A DNA stretch of 64,000 bases from Andrena cerasifolii. Taxonomy: Eukaryota; Arthropoda; Insecta; Hymenoptera; Andrenidae. The notes under the pieces were generated by a model, which saw only the letters and a list, made by a program, of their open reading frames with translations, ran no database searches and was not told the origin of the DNA. The stretch is taken from contig NC_135130.1 of the NCBI RefSeq assembly GCF_050908995.1, positions 10,099,001 to 10,163,000 of the forward strand. Direction: 5' to 3'. Below, piece by piece: positions 12,901 through 25,300 of the stretch. The position numbers were made by a program, and so were the translations under genes. The stretch's first letter is position 1, and every line of letters begins with the position of its first letter.

Positions 12901-15192
12901 TCTTTTGCCGGCTGAAGAATGGTCCTGAATCAATGAAATACTCGCAGAATACAACGGGCAATATGTAACACCGATTCGGTAAAAATCGGTATCGCACTTG
13001 TATGTGGAATTGCAATTATTCAGGATATGTATCTCCCTAGCACCTTTCCATGAAAAGCAAAGTAGCCGTGTCTGCGGCGAGAGTGAATATTGCTTTAAAA
13101 TTTGTAAGTAAATCCCTTGGTCGGTATGCTGTGTGTTTGTTTCCTTGGTTAAGTAGTCAAGGGCTGAATTTCGTGTTGCGAACCGACGAGAAGGAGACAG
13201 TTACGCCCCGTAGCTTCAGACTCTCGAAACAAATTGTGAAATTTACGTCGCATGTCGTGCAAGGTAAATGTGCAGAAGCGAAACGACAGAGGGCAGTCGC
13301 CGCGCTGTCGGTAAGGCAGATTCCTGGGAGAACTTGTGGAATATCGCGCACAGATGGCGACAAAAGTATTCTCGACACGAAAGGGCAACCTAACCTCAAA
13401 TCGAAGAAAAAGGGAGGATGTTTCTTGAATTTCTATGGCTTTTTTTTTACTGCTTGGGTTTTGTGGAAGCTTTCTGTACAGGCATCTGATTGAGGCAATG
13501 GAAAAGTATATAATTTCTGTTAGATTTTTTATATAAGTTTTAATCATTCAGCAGTAGGAAAGCTGATCATCGCCTACTTTAAACGTGTCATTTTCTAAAG
13601 TGATCCTCATAATTCGAGACACGTACCTACATATATAAAAATGGTACTTAACATCAGCGCAGTAAATCATTTATAAGGGAAACCTATAGGTGGAGCATTA
13701 GTCCACGCAGGAAGGAAGAAGCGTTTAATTTAATAAAGACCGTGGAAGAGGGATTAATGAACTATGCCAGAATTTTACGACCGCAGCTGCTCGATCTTAC
13801 AATGAATTAAATTACAATCACCTCCATCCAGTCGCGCTGCGCCATCGGTTCCCTTCTAATTCAATTGTGAAAGCGGTGCAGATGAAAAACGCCGAACCGA
13901 ATTGTATTAAAATAACTATCTGTCTCCCGCCTGCTGGCGATAATTACGTTTCACATGGTATATTATGCAATATGATCGCATCAGACCCCGCGCGAGGTGG
14001 GAACGAGAGATAATTCGATTTGCACAGGGAGCGGCGATGAAAAAAGTGGCCTTATGCGTCCGCTCACGAAAATTGCTTTACCTCCTCTCATGCAAATTAG
14101 TCTTCTACAACCGGGAAACTTTCAATTTCAAAATTATACGTGACTTTTTACCTCGGGGCTTTTCTGAGCTCAGGTGCAACAAATACCGGACGTGGTAGAC
14201 TGCATTACACCTCCCACATTTAATTATAGACTTTGCGTCCTGTTACCTTGTTATCGGAAGGAAGAAGCTTGCTGTTCTATTCCCACTACAAACATATTTT
14301 AATACGATGACGGAGCACGAGTCTCTGTTCGTGTCTTTCGAACAGCAAAGGGGAATGAAATTCAGACGCTAGAGAGGATTTGATACGACATTGTCAGCAG
14401 CAACGCTGGAAGGAGTACTCTCTGCTGTTCCCAATGAATAATATTATGATATTATTAAATTACCCGATGAAATTCAATTATGTCTCCTTCGGCCCGATGC
14501 ACACACAAACACAGCGATGCACGCGCAACCCACGCCTCGTCGGCTGTTTTATGAGGCTCCGGCGTCGTCCAATTACGTCACAGGGGAAAAAACTTGAACG
14601 TCACTGCTATCTGAGCTAGCGGAGGATCCGAGAAAGGGTTCGCGGGTCAATGGACTCTTGCTAACGAGACGTTCGTCGCGGGGGAAAAACGTTTCATCAG
14701 TGGAGATTGTCCTTCAACACGACTCTAACTGGCATCAGTTTCCTGAAGCGTTCGATAACTGACGTGAAAGATTTGATCCCTTGTTGGTCACTTTTATCTA
14801 AGAGCCAAGCGCCCGGCTACTGTGTAAGATTGCCGATGTCGGGCTCTTCGGTTCACAATCCTGACAGATTGCTCTTCTGCAGTATCGAGATTACACTCGT
14901 GTCTTTGTCGAAAAGGCGGAAGTCGCCGCGGAAGGGCGCTTGATGGGCCAAGTTTTTCGGGCAAACTGATGACGCCACGGAGCCCATGCCCTCTCAGGTG
15001 AAATACGATCCGACGACGAGAGAGAATAGCGCTTCTGCAGCGAGTCCCAGTGAATGGAAGATTTCTGGGAAACGGTAACGAAGTGAATTTTTCTCGCGGA
15101 AGGACCATGAAGGAGCAAACACGATGAAGGTGTAGTAACATGCTGTTTATGTCGATTCTTATTACCAGCCACATTCGTGGGAAATAGTAGCA

Positions 15193-15253
15193 TGGGATTG
15201 CAGACAACTAGTGTAGCCATCTTGGCCCGGATGGGGTGGGATTGCAGACAACT
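15193..15253 (+). repeat. 17-bp direct repeat, 44-bp period
   Basis: TGGGATTGCAGACAACT occurs twice, at 15193-15209 and 15237-15253, with 27 unrelated bases between. It is probably a local duplication. It lies about 200 bp upstream of the foldback element at 15454, with no visible connection. Confidence 0.75.
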
Positions 15254-15453
15254 GAATTCCATGGTAGAAACAGCGAGAGTATACACAAGGCACGGTGTTT
15301 CATATATAACAGTTAAAAGCCCCATTATATTCCGCCACGAATTGAGATTTAACTCCGCAACTTGCGAACCAAATAATTCGATACCTCTGAGCAACTTGCT
15401 CGACTTACGCACTTCAAATGATCAACCGCTTTGAACTGATGTACCTACAACGT

Positions 15454-16150
15454 TTAAGGGGGAATCCTATTTTATGGGCTAAAAACATAGTAAAATTTAA
15501 GATTTTTTTTTAAGAAACTAGCATTTCGATTCCTCCGAAATTTGGACCATGTTTTTATGCATCCTTGAAGGTGTTCCATTTTTTTTTATATTCATTTTTA
15601 ATAATAAATATAGGAGTTATGCATCACGCCGCGCAAAACTCGTCGTCCGCTGGTGCGCATGATATTTACCTTCCACGTAATCTGAAACAGAAAAATGAAA
15701 CGGCGTTTCACTTTGTACGTTTGTAGCTTCAATTTGATGAACCAAAACACCGCTAAATTCTATACTTCTCTTGTCGCGTAATTAAAGACTCAGACCTTTC
15801 GGTTTGAAAACTCTCCACACTGCTCAATATATTTTTTAGTTTTTTGCTGGTTCATCAATTTCAAGCTACATATGTATAAAATAAAACGCCATTTCATTTT
15901 TCTGTTTCAGATTACTTGGTAGATAAATATCATGCACACCAATGGACGACGGAGTGTTGCGCGGCGTGATGGTCGATCATGCATAACTACTAAATTTATG
16001 GTTCAAAATTAATAAAAAAAAATCTGCAGCCTCTTCAAAGATGCATCAAAACATCGTCCAAATTTCAGACGAATCAGATCGCTAGTTTCTTAGAAAAAAA
16101 TTCTCAATGTTGCTATGTTTTTAGCCCAAAGAATAGGATTCCCCCCTTAA
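15454..16150. mobile_element. TTAA-bounded foldback element, family C
   Basis: An almost complete palindrome of about 697 bp. The ends are TTAAGGGGGAATCCTATTTT on the left and AATAGGATTCCCCCCTTAA on the right. The arms stay inverse partners nearly to the centre at about 15800. Examples are GATATTTACCTTCCACGTAA near 15660 against TTACTTGGTAGATAAATATC near 15912, and ATGCATCACGCCGCGCAA near 15618 against TTGCGCGGCGTGAT near 15958. Arms are about 340 bp each and only moderately diverged. There is no coding potential. It is inferred to be a non-autonomous DNA transposon with TTAA as target duplication. A transcript through it would fold into one long hairpin. Confidence 0.85.
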
Positions 16151-19100
16151 GTGAGAACAGAGTCCCGTTTCGACGCGAACAGCAGATGGTTCCCACAGTC
16201 ACTTTGTGATAATTCCACAGAAATAGCAGCAGCAAATAACATTAAGCAATGGTAAATGCTTTTGGCACATCCTGTTTGATATATGCCTGACTCTCACTAC
16301 TTACAGAATGTCTGACATGTGCCACACTTTCTCTACTCCGCACTTGCTGCAATTCCTCTACTGCGAGACCTTATTTATCCATACCTCCTATCGAATGTAG
16401 ATACACGCAAACAGACAGACACTGTGGTCTGACTAGCGCGAGTATTTCTACTCGCAACCTCTTACATTCTTTCGGAATGTATTCGGAACGTGTCTAGTAT
16501 CAAATTGCCAGACACGAAGGTGTCTGAATCACAGCACCACGGCACGAAAGTTCCCACTGTGAGCGCGGAATGGTAAGAGTCCACACAGAAGGAAAGGGCA
16601 TCTAACGCCGATCGTTGCTATCGCGCGTTTCCATGATGTAATACCAGCCACAAACCTGACATATGAAACCATATGAGCCCGCCTGAAATAGTAGGTGCCT
16701 GTTGGCAGACACCGAGGATTAAAATCCAAGGATCCGCGAGTCAACTAGTTTGTCTTTGCGAGCAGTCTATCACCATCACGAGAGTGACGTTATTCCCCAA
16801 CCGCATCCTGAAAACTGGGTCGCTGCGATATGTCTATTACTTATTTCATAAGTAGCTTACCGGGATGCGGAGAGTCTGACGGCAGACTTGAACTTTTGTT
16901 GGTAACCGGTACTCTCATCAACTCTGATACGCGGCTAAGTCAGCATGACGGAACTTTCAGCCCCCACACATCTTCTAAATTAAGTCGCCGCAGATTGGAG
17001 GCGAAAAAGGTCCTCTCCTTAGTGGAATACTTAAATCCACCGTGTGGTCAACTTTCCACGTGGAGACTTCTGATGCTTACAAGTCGCGAGTGCGGTGGCA
17101 GAGAAAATTGAAGAATCGATATATATATATATGAAGCTGGAAAGCACTGCGGAGGGCCGCCGCGTTCCTCCAAAGGAGTACCAGAACCATCCTAACTGAG
17201 ACATGGCAGTAACAAATTCAATCCGCAAAATCTCGAATTCTATCAGCGGGGGCCTTTATTTCTCTGAAATATCGGCTGAAATGCAATAAGTCACGCAGCC
17301 CGCCCTCCAGGGGATGTTCTTAGGAACAGCCAGAGACACGGGGCTGGTTGAATGTAGGGAAAAGACGCCATTCTCTCGATTACACGGTGCGTCAGCGTGA
17401 CATTTAATCTCGCGCAAGAGCTATTGACATTTCGATGGCCGACCCGCCGGGGTATCTGGTATTTGCGTTTCCGGCGCGCATCCCGCCGATCGAGAGGATC
17501 GTCCCGGCAGAATGAGCGCGCACAATGAATCGCGTGAATCACTTCCGAGTATTTAATTATTCAGTTTACGTGTCGCCAAACAGGCCGACAGTTTACAGCA
17601 ATCTCCGTGACCGTTTTTCACCCCCCGTTTACAGGCAGATTTATACAATCGGTGTTATCAATTGGTCGGCACGGGTTACGCGTATTATTGTTCGATTGTA
17701 CGCTCCGCGAGGAATTATGCCGGCCTGAAATATGGTCCGCGCACCGGGCCCGTTGCTCCAGGCCGAGTTTATTTCGCAGGGAAGAATGAGGGTAATTGGG
17801 CGACCGAGTTAACGTTGTTTGTTATAATGAATCGTTGTCGAGCGTGATGAGAAATACGGTAGTTAAATGGTAGAGATGATGAATATTTCGGGTGCAGCGC
17901 TCAATAATTTACCTTAACAGTCTCCGGCGCTTTTAGAAATTGGGGCGTCGCTAAGTAGAAGTAGTCAAGCATATGACAGACACGTGCATTCTCTGCTGGA
18001 TCTAGTTACTCGTCGCACGCTTTCAGTCGTTTTTTTCTGCTCTCCCCAGTCGCCACTATGACCTCTGTGTACTTAATTTTTTAGCCTAGATGACAGACAA
18101 GTTGCTGTGACTGGTGCGACTGGTATAAGTGTTCCACGGATTTCGAAATAACGCGGAAAAATTTCAGCGTACTCAACACCACGTCTGCCAGACGTGCCGT
18201 GGGAATTTCAGATTGTAGTTCATTTGCAATTTTGAGGCTATTGTAGAGAACCTCTAAAAGGTGTTATCGAGTATGCCCCAGCTTCGCGATTGATATTGGC
18301 CCCAGCGTGTCTATGCGATGATATTTCTACCCCTCTGCGCTCCCTACGAAATGCCTCTGCAGAAGACATAATAATTAGAATTTTCCCATGAAAATATAAC
18401 AGCACATTCTTGAGGATATGTACTTCCGAAAAAGGTTTTAAAAAAGATCCATGTTTTCAATCCGTCTAACCGGGATGTGCCACCAGCTCCAGTGCGATTA
18501 CTGGTTGTTCCGAATAATTTAATTGATACCAACTCTCCGATTCCCCTTAGTGGGCGCTCATTCATGGTGTCGGCACTTTCAAGGCAACGGGGCCTCTGCC
18601 TTCTCGCGCGCACCGCGGGCTGTACACGCACCTTTGCCTCCCGTGCCTTTCATTAGCGGTGAAAAGCACCCGCCGTCGACGCTACCACCGCCGCCACAGA
18701 GGATTCTGCAATTACTCTTAGACAGTAAGTGCTCGGTGCAATAACGAGTGTTTATCCCATATATACACATGTAAAGAGCGCGGAGAAAGCAAAGTTCAGA
18801 GACGCTTTGAGGCCGCGTCACTCGCCTAAACAGCAAAGGAAAAGTTCTGCGACAATTCTTCCGCTTCGCAACACCAGCACGGGCGGTTCTGAAACCGTAA
18901 GACGATTGGTCTTTCGAAAACCGCAAGGGGTAGCGACTTCTTGCCGCGTTGGTGTTTGCCATTAGCATTTTAATGCCGATATTTATCCCGGAGAAAGGAG
19001 TCCGAGGACCGTCGGAAAAGTTGCTCCTCGTATTTTCGGTCACCCACGAAGCGGGTATCAGTTTCACCGCGACATAATTACCAGAGCAAGTCTTTCAATT

Positions 19101-22029
19101 ACTTTAGTTTCGCAGCGGCTATTCTCTCGATGCTTGTTTCTTTGACGGCACCAACCGGAATGGCAGTGCCGTTTCTACCTCTAAGTGCGCAAAGATAGAA
19201 CAAACATTTTGTTCCCCGGTTTCCACGCCTTTGATGATAAAGGCACACCCAGTGCTTTAGCACGCGTAGTGGAAAATCGCGAGTTTATGGATTTCCTACT
19301 TCCAGGATTCTCCCTGAAACTTCATACGCACCTCTTATTTCCTTTTCTACGCTCGAGTCTCGTGGAAGTGTTTCGAATTTTATTACATATTCCGTGGACG
19401 AAAGGAACCACTTAACTGCCCTGATTTTCACATTTTTTTATGTGAGCATAGTGAACGGAGCTCGTCTTAAAATTTTGTCTTTCTGTTCCAGGTAAAAAAT
19501 TGGGGGAGAAATCTTTCCGGCCGCGGAGCACTATCCGTCAGAAGAAGCTTCCCTTGGCTGGCCTGTGGCGCTGCCGTTTTGGACGAAGAAAATTTGTAAA
19601 AAATTGTGATCTTACTTCAAAGTATGTACAATAAAGGCCTTGAAACAGATCTTCTGTTCCATTCACTGGCTGATGTTACGCTCGCATAAAAAATTCTCAA
19701 GATCAGGCTGTTTTTCTACACGCTACCAAGAATTCGAAAGCTCTAGAATTTTCTAGTTACCCGGCTCAGAACTATCGATTCAATCACGTCGCAAAATCCC
19801 AGCTCACATCCCCCGCGTCTGGGGACAAGAGTCTGAAACTCCCGTGCACTCGTTTCGCGGAAAGCCGGAGAAAATTCTATTACCAATGTCCCAGATAGTT
19901 TGACTAGACTTGCCGGGGTGGTTCATCAAGGGAATCGAGGATTTCCACGGTCCCAGGAAGCTTTCCCGAGATGCTCGCACGGTTATCTGCGCTTCTACTT
20001 ACCGGGAAGTCGAGCGTGTGCCGGATATACAAAGTTTGACGTTCGCGGATGCGCTAATGGCTCGGCTGAAACGAGTCTCTCGCGATGATAACGCCGTTTC
20101 GCATCGCCCCCGCGCCGGATCATATCTCGCTGAAGGATCTCTCAGGATACGACACCCGGCGCGCCTTAAGTAAGTATTCCGCGCGCTACAAACTCGGCAG
20201 GAAAGCTGGGCCGCGTGCATGCGCCTGCATCGTCCTGGGGAATAAGCGGATACCAAGGCGAGAAGTTACGCCCGGCGTTGCGCCCGCCAGGGAACTCGCG
20301 GAAACGAGTTTGATGCTGCTGGAAACCGACTGTGAATCTTTCGAAGGCAGATACCTAGCGAACGTGAGTGGAATGTTCGAGCGACTCGATTGCCGGAGAA
20401 ATAACTAAGCCGCGCAGGGACCATTTAAAAGAATGGCACTTCTATCGAGATCCGCGACTTATTTGCCGGAGGTTCAACTTAAGAAACTCAATTACCAGAA
20501 TCACGCTTGATCCGCCGTCATGAAATCCGCCGCGGAGCGCCATTAATATCGCCAGGAATTTTCGCGGGGATGAGTAACTACCATAAATCTTCCACGGCGC
20601 CCCGCGCTACTTTACGGCGCACTAAAGGAAATACACTGTGCCCCGTCACCGCAGCCGTTTCCGCCAAGTTTTCGAGCCGTTTCTCTAGATGTTAATTAAG
20701 CTACCGACATCCCTTCGTCTCGAATGCGGGTTTCCCTGCAGCTGCTGCATCCGCCATTATCGTTTGATATTACAACGACCCGGGGTCCCCATTGCGGTAC
20801 GGCGATCGTGGAACAATCTGGCAATAGCGATCCTGGAAACTGGTGTAACTGTTTGCACTCAGGGGCCCGAGTTACGCCGTCTGGTTTGCGCCTTCTGCGC
20901 AGAGCGAACCCAAGGTTACGAAGGAACCCTTTGAGAGAAAGCGCAGCGGAACACCCTAACCGAACGATGCAGCGATGCTTCCCCAGTGTTTTCTGTGGCA
21001 TTATAGAATTCGTAACAAGAAAGGGGAAGAAGGATCAGAATTCCGCGCGAAGCAGCTTGATAAAATGTGTGTACACAGAAGGCAACCCGAAGTCATATCT
21101 CAGGATCAACGCTCCTCCATAAGTCTCCATCATCGGACCCCGCCTACCAGACCTCAATCCTGCACACGGCTATCAAATACTGTCGTGTGGCAGAATTCCC
21201 TAGGAAAAGCCCGCCAAAACTGCACGAGAGATGGCCTACAGTGCTCAGAGGCACGGATTATGCTCATCCAAACGGATCCACTATTAGCGCAAACTGTTCT
21301 AGATACCCCTGTAGGCTTCCCTTTACCGCTGTGCCACGTCCACGGATACTTGGGAGCCGCTTCCGAAATCGATTGCTATCCCACTAAAATCACAGTTCAT
21401 TAAGCGAGGGTATCAATCGCAGGGTTAGTGCCTTCTTTTACCACCCCTCGCAATTTGACTCCCAGCTGCGGTAGCCCTCTCGAGCGGCCGCGTCCGCGTC
21501 GCGATTTGCATCTCAAGGAAAGTTCCCAGAAGCACTTTAACATCGGACGCCGTTCTCGCCTTTGAGAGAACGGGCCGTTTCCATACTTCACTCTCGAATA
21601 TAAATCGTGGACATTCGGATTCCAGCGATCAGCCGCCACCCAAACACCCCGCAGCCAGAGAGGCTTTAATAACTTGCTAAGTGGTCGAGGGCTTTGGAGA
21701 ATGGATCGATTACTTTGGCGGCGTTATTGAGTCACCGAAGTCGAACTCACTGCGCAGACTTCGCATAGGATTGCATCTAGGAGGTTATTTCAGAGAAGTC
21801 GCTGCTCTTCAGCGTTCGGGTCACAATTAACCACGCGTCTTCGTATTGCTTCGCTCTCGCTCCCTAGGATACTTCCATTTCACAAGAACCAGGTCGTAAA
21901 ATATAGAATTCGAAAGTAGAATGCTCTTTTTAACCCAATTCAAAAAGTAGGTTATAGATTCGACCCGTATGTATTTTTTTTTGTATGTTTGTCCCCGCAT
22001 AACTCCTCAGCATATTGTGTAAATATATA
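16151..22029. other. Unassigned DNA, no gene recognised
   Basis: About 5.9 kb with short overlapping frames only. The longest, 162 codons at 18579-19067 on the minus strand, contains a glycine run that mirrors a CCGCCACAG-type stretch and looks like chance. A splice-acceptor-like tract at about 19475-19491 is followed by short frames and an AATAAA at 19630; it is discussed as a weak candidate only. A short TA run lies at 17118-17131. Confidence 0.5.
16509..16526. repeat. Small perfect hairpin
   Basis: CAGACAC and GTGTCTG flank a GAAG tetraloop. The stem is perfect but short and there is no neighbouring gene. It is probably incidental. Confidence 0.5.
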
Positions 22030-22180
22030 CAGAACTAAAAAGTTAAAAATAAAAAAATTAAAACCGACCTGAAAAAAAATAAAAATGCACTAAGTGAAAA
22101 ATAATTTTGTCGCTTATTTAATCTACGACTCTCATACTTTTATATACAGTCAATTGCACTGTGCAAACTTAAGTTTGCAA
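22030..22180 (+). mobile_element. Partial copy of the 5.1-kb foldback MITE
   Basis: The stretch repeats the left arm and centre of the element at 5103-5358. Shared words are AAAACCGAC, AAATGCACT, TTATTTAATCTACGACTCTC and TTGCACTG(T/C)GCAAA. The right arm is absent: after the centre the sequence passes through an 18-bp palindrome (22162-22179) into unrelated DNA. The left boundary is blurred by A-rich sequence. Non-coding. Confidence 0.7.
22162..22179. repeat. Perfect 18-bp palindrome at a MITE break point
   Basis: TGCAAACTTAAGTTTGCA reads the same on both strands. It sits exactly where the partial MITE copy stops matching its 5.1-kb relative, so it may mark a rearrangement in which a short arm was duplicated in inverted orientation. 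Confidence 0.7.
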
Positions 22181-22204
22181 AGAGGAATCTACTTAGTCTA
22201 CCTG

Positions 22205-22365
22205 CGTGCGCGCAGAAACATCTTACGGCGCGCTCGACCTTTTCGGCTGTAAAATCCTTAATTCCGCGAATTTTAACACAAACCAAACGGCATTTTGCTC
22301 GGGAAGGGTGGTATTTTCAAAAATTGCAACAAAAAATCGAGTTTCTGACCGCTTAGTCCCCTTAA
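22205..22365 (-). mobile_element. TTAA-ended element fragment, family F
   Basis: Read on the minus strand from the TTAA at 22362-22365, it begins TTAAGGGGACTAAGCGGTCA and continues through AAAATGCCGTTTGGTTTGTG and TTAAAATTCGCGGAATT. The same order of blocks is found on the plus strand from 62605: TTAAGGGAAATAAGTAGGCA, then AAAATGCCGCTTGGTTTGTA, then TTAAAATTCGCAAAATT. The two fragments therefore belong to one repeat family in opposite orientation. The other terminus was not found in either copy. No coding capacity is visible. Confidence 0.65.
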
Positions 22366-25300
22366 TGCGAACTTTCAGGCACCGCGGAATAAAGTGTATT
22401 ACTTCATAACTTGTACCTTTCATTCAGCGCCCATGTAGGACTCTTAAAAAAATACGCCAAGTCCGTCGATTCGGCAGCTTAGCCTGAAGCAATTGTTCAT
22501 TCACGAGAACCCATCTCCGAGAGCGCAGCGTAGATCGATTGGGAGGAAAAAAAGCAGTTACCTATGTCTCGTTCACTTGTACTCCGGCTGTGAATGGGAA
22601 ACTAGCGTTCATTGTATCGGTCGAGATTCAATTGGGCAAACAGATTTTGCTGCTGTCGTTGACAGGGATATAGTCCCCTATCGAATCGAGCCGTTCCCTT
22701 AATTTGTAGCCTTTTTCTCCGCAATGCTGCCGATTGGTCTAATGCGAGGCCGGTTTCGCAACGCGGCTCGCGGGAGGAAAATCGAGCTGATATCCAAGTA
22801 GGAGTGGTTTCGATCATCGTTGTGATTCACCATGGCCCGGAGCTTTTATTCGAGCGCTCGTTCGACGAGCACCAAATGCGTCGTGAAAATATAATAGGGA
22901 GCAACGGGAGCATCAATATTTGTCTCCTTTTTATTTGTTGCGCGATTTCGCGCATTTTGTACTGCAAATAGTAGAGGAATTCGCCGGGGCTCGCAGTCGC
23001 CGTGCAAACAGACAGCCTATTAATATAGAAATTCTTCATTCATTTATTTTACAGATTAGGTATATTCCTCACGTTTCTCGCGCTTCCTGTTTTCGAATAT
23101 ATATATTTAATTCCACGGCGGAATTTTCCTCTCGGCGGCTAGTTTGTCGAATAAACTCAAAGGTTCACCTGACGTTTCCTGTTTTGCCAGCTTCAGAGTA
23201 CACCGGCGAGCTCGTAAATTCAGCGCCCTGCGCCAGGTCGAGCTGCCTCGACGACAAAGGGATAAAAACTCGCCGCGTGAAGCATTCGACGCGGAGGAGA
23301 GCCCAGTTCATAAACCGATCTGCCGTTTATAAGGCTCTTTCCTTTCGATTGCTTGTTCCTCGGGGAGGAATGTCTCTGTCGTTCGTCACCGATTCTTTTC
23401 TCCCTTCGCAGGCATCTCGATAGTTGTAGCTTGTCGCCGGCCCCCTACGTGCCGAGCATCAAATTCGCCCTTCCGTTCGCCACTTTTATCCATCCGCCTC
23501 TGTTCCCCGACGTGAAATCGATGCTCCAGGAATAGTCCGAATTCCGCGCGACGTCCTCCCGAACCTCTCCGTAAAACTGCACCTGGTTGTGGGGTAAAAA
23601 AAGCCGTCCAAGACTCGGCTGAGTTTCATCGTCACTGGCGATTAATTCAGGATCCACTTCTCCAAGTTGCTGGCGGCGATGGTTCTCTCCCACGGCTCGG
23701 GAGGGGGGGGGGGGGGGAGGGAGGGACAATACGGTTCAGTCGACAAGCAGGGGAATTTTTACACTTCTTTTTATCAGCTTAGGCGAAGAAGGAAATCGGC
23801 ACCGGCGGACACGCGATCTAATTGAGAAAGTTTTATTGATCGACCCACTGAAGCCGTGGATTACTGAAAATACGATGTAAACCGAGTGTCCCGGAAGTTG
23901 CTGGGCGAGAGGCGACATTTTCGAGCGCGGACGGTTCACTCGAGAAGCTGGAGGGAAGCTCCGGACGTCTAGGTAGCGGGAAAACAAGTCGGGCATGCGA
24001 AATGGCACTTTTGCCCAAAGGACTTCGTCCTCGGAAAGAACGGTTTTAAATATAGGGAGGAGCGGGGACAGAAGCAACACTTTCTACATTTTGCCTAGCC
24101 GACAGTTATCTTTTACAGATATAAAAGTGAAAATTATGCCTTAAGAGAGTAACGCAACTTCTGCGATGTCGTCCAGGCCGAAGTAGAATTGATTTACCTG
24201 CTAATTTCAATGTCAAACACAGGGCACATCTCTCGCCGGGTCTTATATCGCTCGTTAAAGATCACGGGCGCATAGTGGAGTTTAATAATCCATGAAACAC
24301 AGGCGTCGATGTAAATTGCGTGAATAATTTATCGCTGCGTCCCTGATTAAAAAAGATAAATGCCGGAATATTGATTAATGTCGACGTGAATTTTCATACG
24401 TGCGACATTATCAGCGGCAATATTGAATGCAAAGTAGTTGAATATTTACGGGCCCCGGCCCAGCGCGGGAGCAAGTGGTGCAAAAAGGCAGCGCAAACAC
24501 TTTGATGAAATACGTTACGTGCAATCTCCCCAAAACCATCCTTTGACAGCGGCGTTTAGTGTCACTCTGCGCAATCCGCTGTGATATCGATTCAATTCCC
24601 ACCAGACCCTCTCACCCGTTTGCTAATTCCGCGCGACAAGATCACACAAGGCAGACCGGCTCGGCGATCTTTCAAAGCGCATACTTTCGCCGCTGAGGCA
24701 AAACAGCGCTCCGAGACAAAGGAGGAGCAGCGTAATTAGCATAGAATGCGATACATACCGCCGGGGTATCTTTCTCCGCGAAGAGAATCTCCGTTTAGAC
24801 CGTGTTATTATCAAGAGCCCTTGGTGCATCCGGTTGAAATCGTTACCGCGGCTTATTGTTACAGAACTTCATCGGTGTCTGAATCGAAGCACCCCTCGAT
24901 ATTCTAAAGGCTGCTTTTGCACATCTCGCAAGCAGGGCGGATCGATACGCCGGGCGTTCTATTTCATTAAAGAAAATTTCGCTCGCTAATAACCAGGAGG
25001 AACTTGAACGGTTTAGAGTTTAACGATCACGCGCGCAATTATAAGCGCGCGGAATAAAAGCCTCGGCGTTCGATAAAATAAACAGTCCACGTTAGGTTCG
25101 AGCCAAGAGCTCCCCGCGATTTAATTGGAACAGGGAATTCGCACATCTGGAGTTAATGAAAGTTTCAAGCCCGGAATACCAATTGTACATGTCTATATTC
25201 GTTCATAATGGCTCGGGGATTTGGCGCCGATCGATCGGGGTATTTGCGCTGGGAATTCAATGCGCGTGAAAATAATTCGGCCCCCGGACAGAATGGGGAT

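Larger units (their letters stand above)
7537..15453. other. Unassigned DNA, no gene recognised
   Basis: Nearly 8 kb without a recognisable gene. The longest frames are 184 codons at 12461-13015 and 173 codons at 14891-15412, both on the minus strand. Their translations show no domain, are rich in Arg, Ser and Cys as expected of chance frames in CpG-rich DNA, and overlap other frames. A degenerate CCTAA-type stretch lies at about 7690. Short A and T runs occur at 8917, 10748 and 13440. Sub-features with visible structure are listed separately. Confidence 0.5.

Noticed and set aside
12461..13015. 184-codon open frame, minus strand, as a gene
   Set aside because: No recognisable motif, no splice or promoter context, and another frame on the opposite strand.
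23445..23729. Proline-run protein on the minus strand
   Set aside because: The proline run is the translation of the poly-G tract; the rest has no recognisable features.
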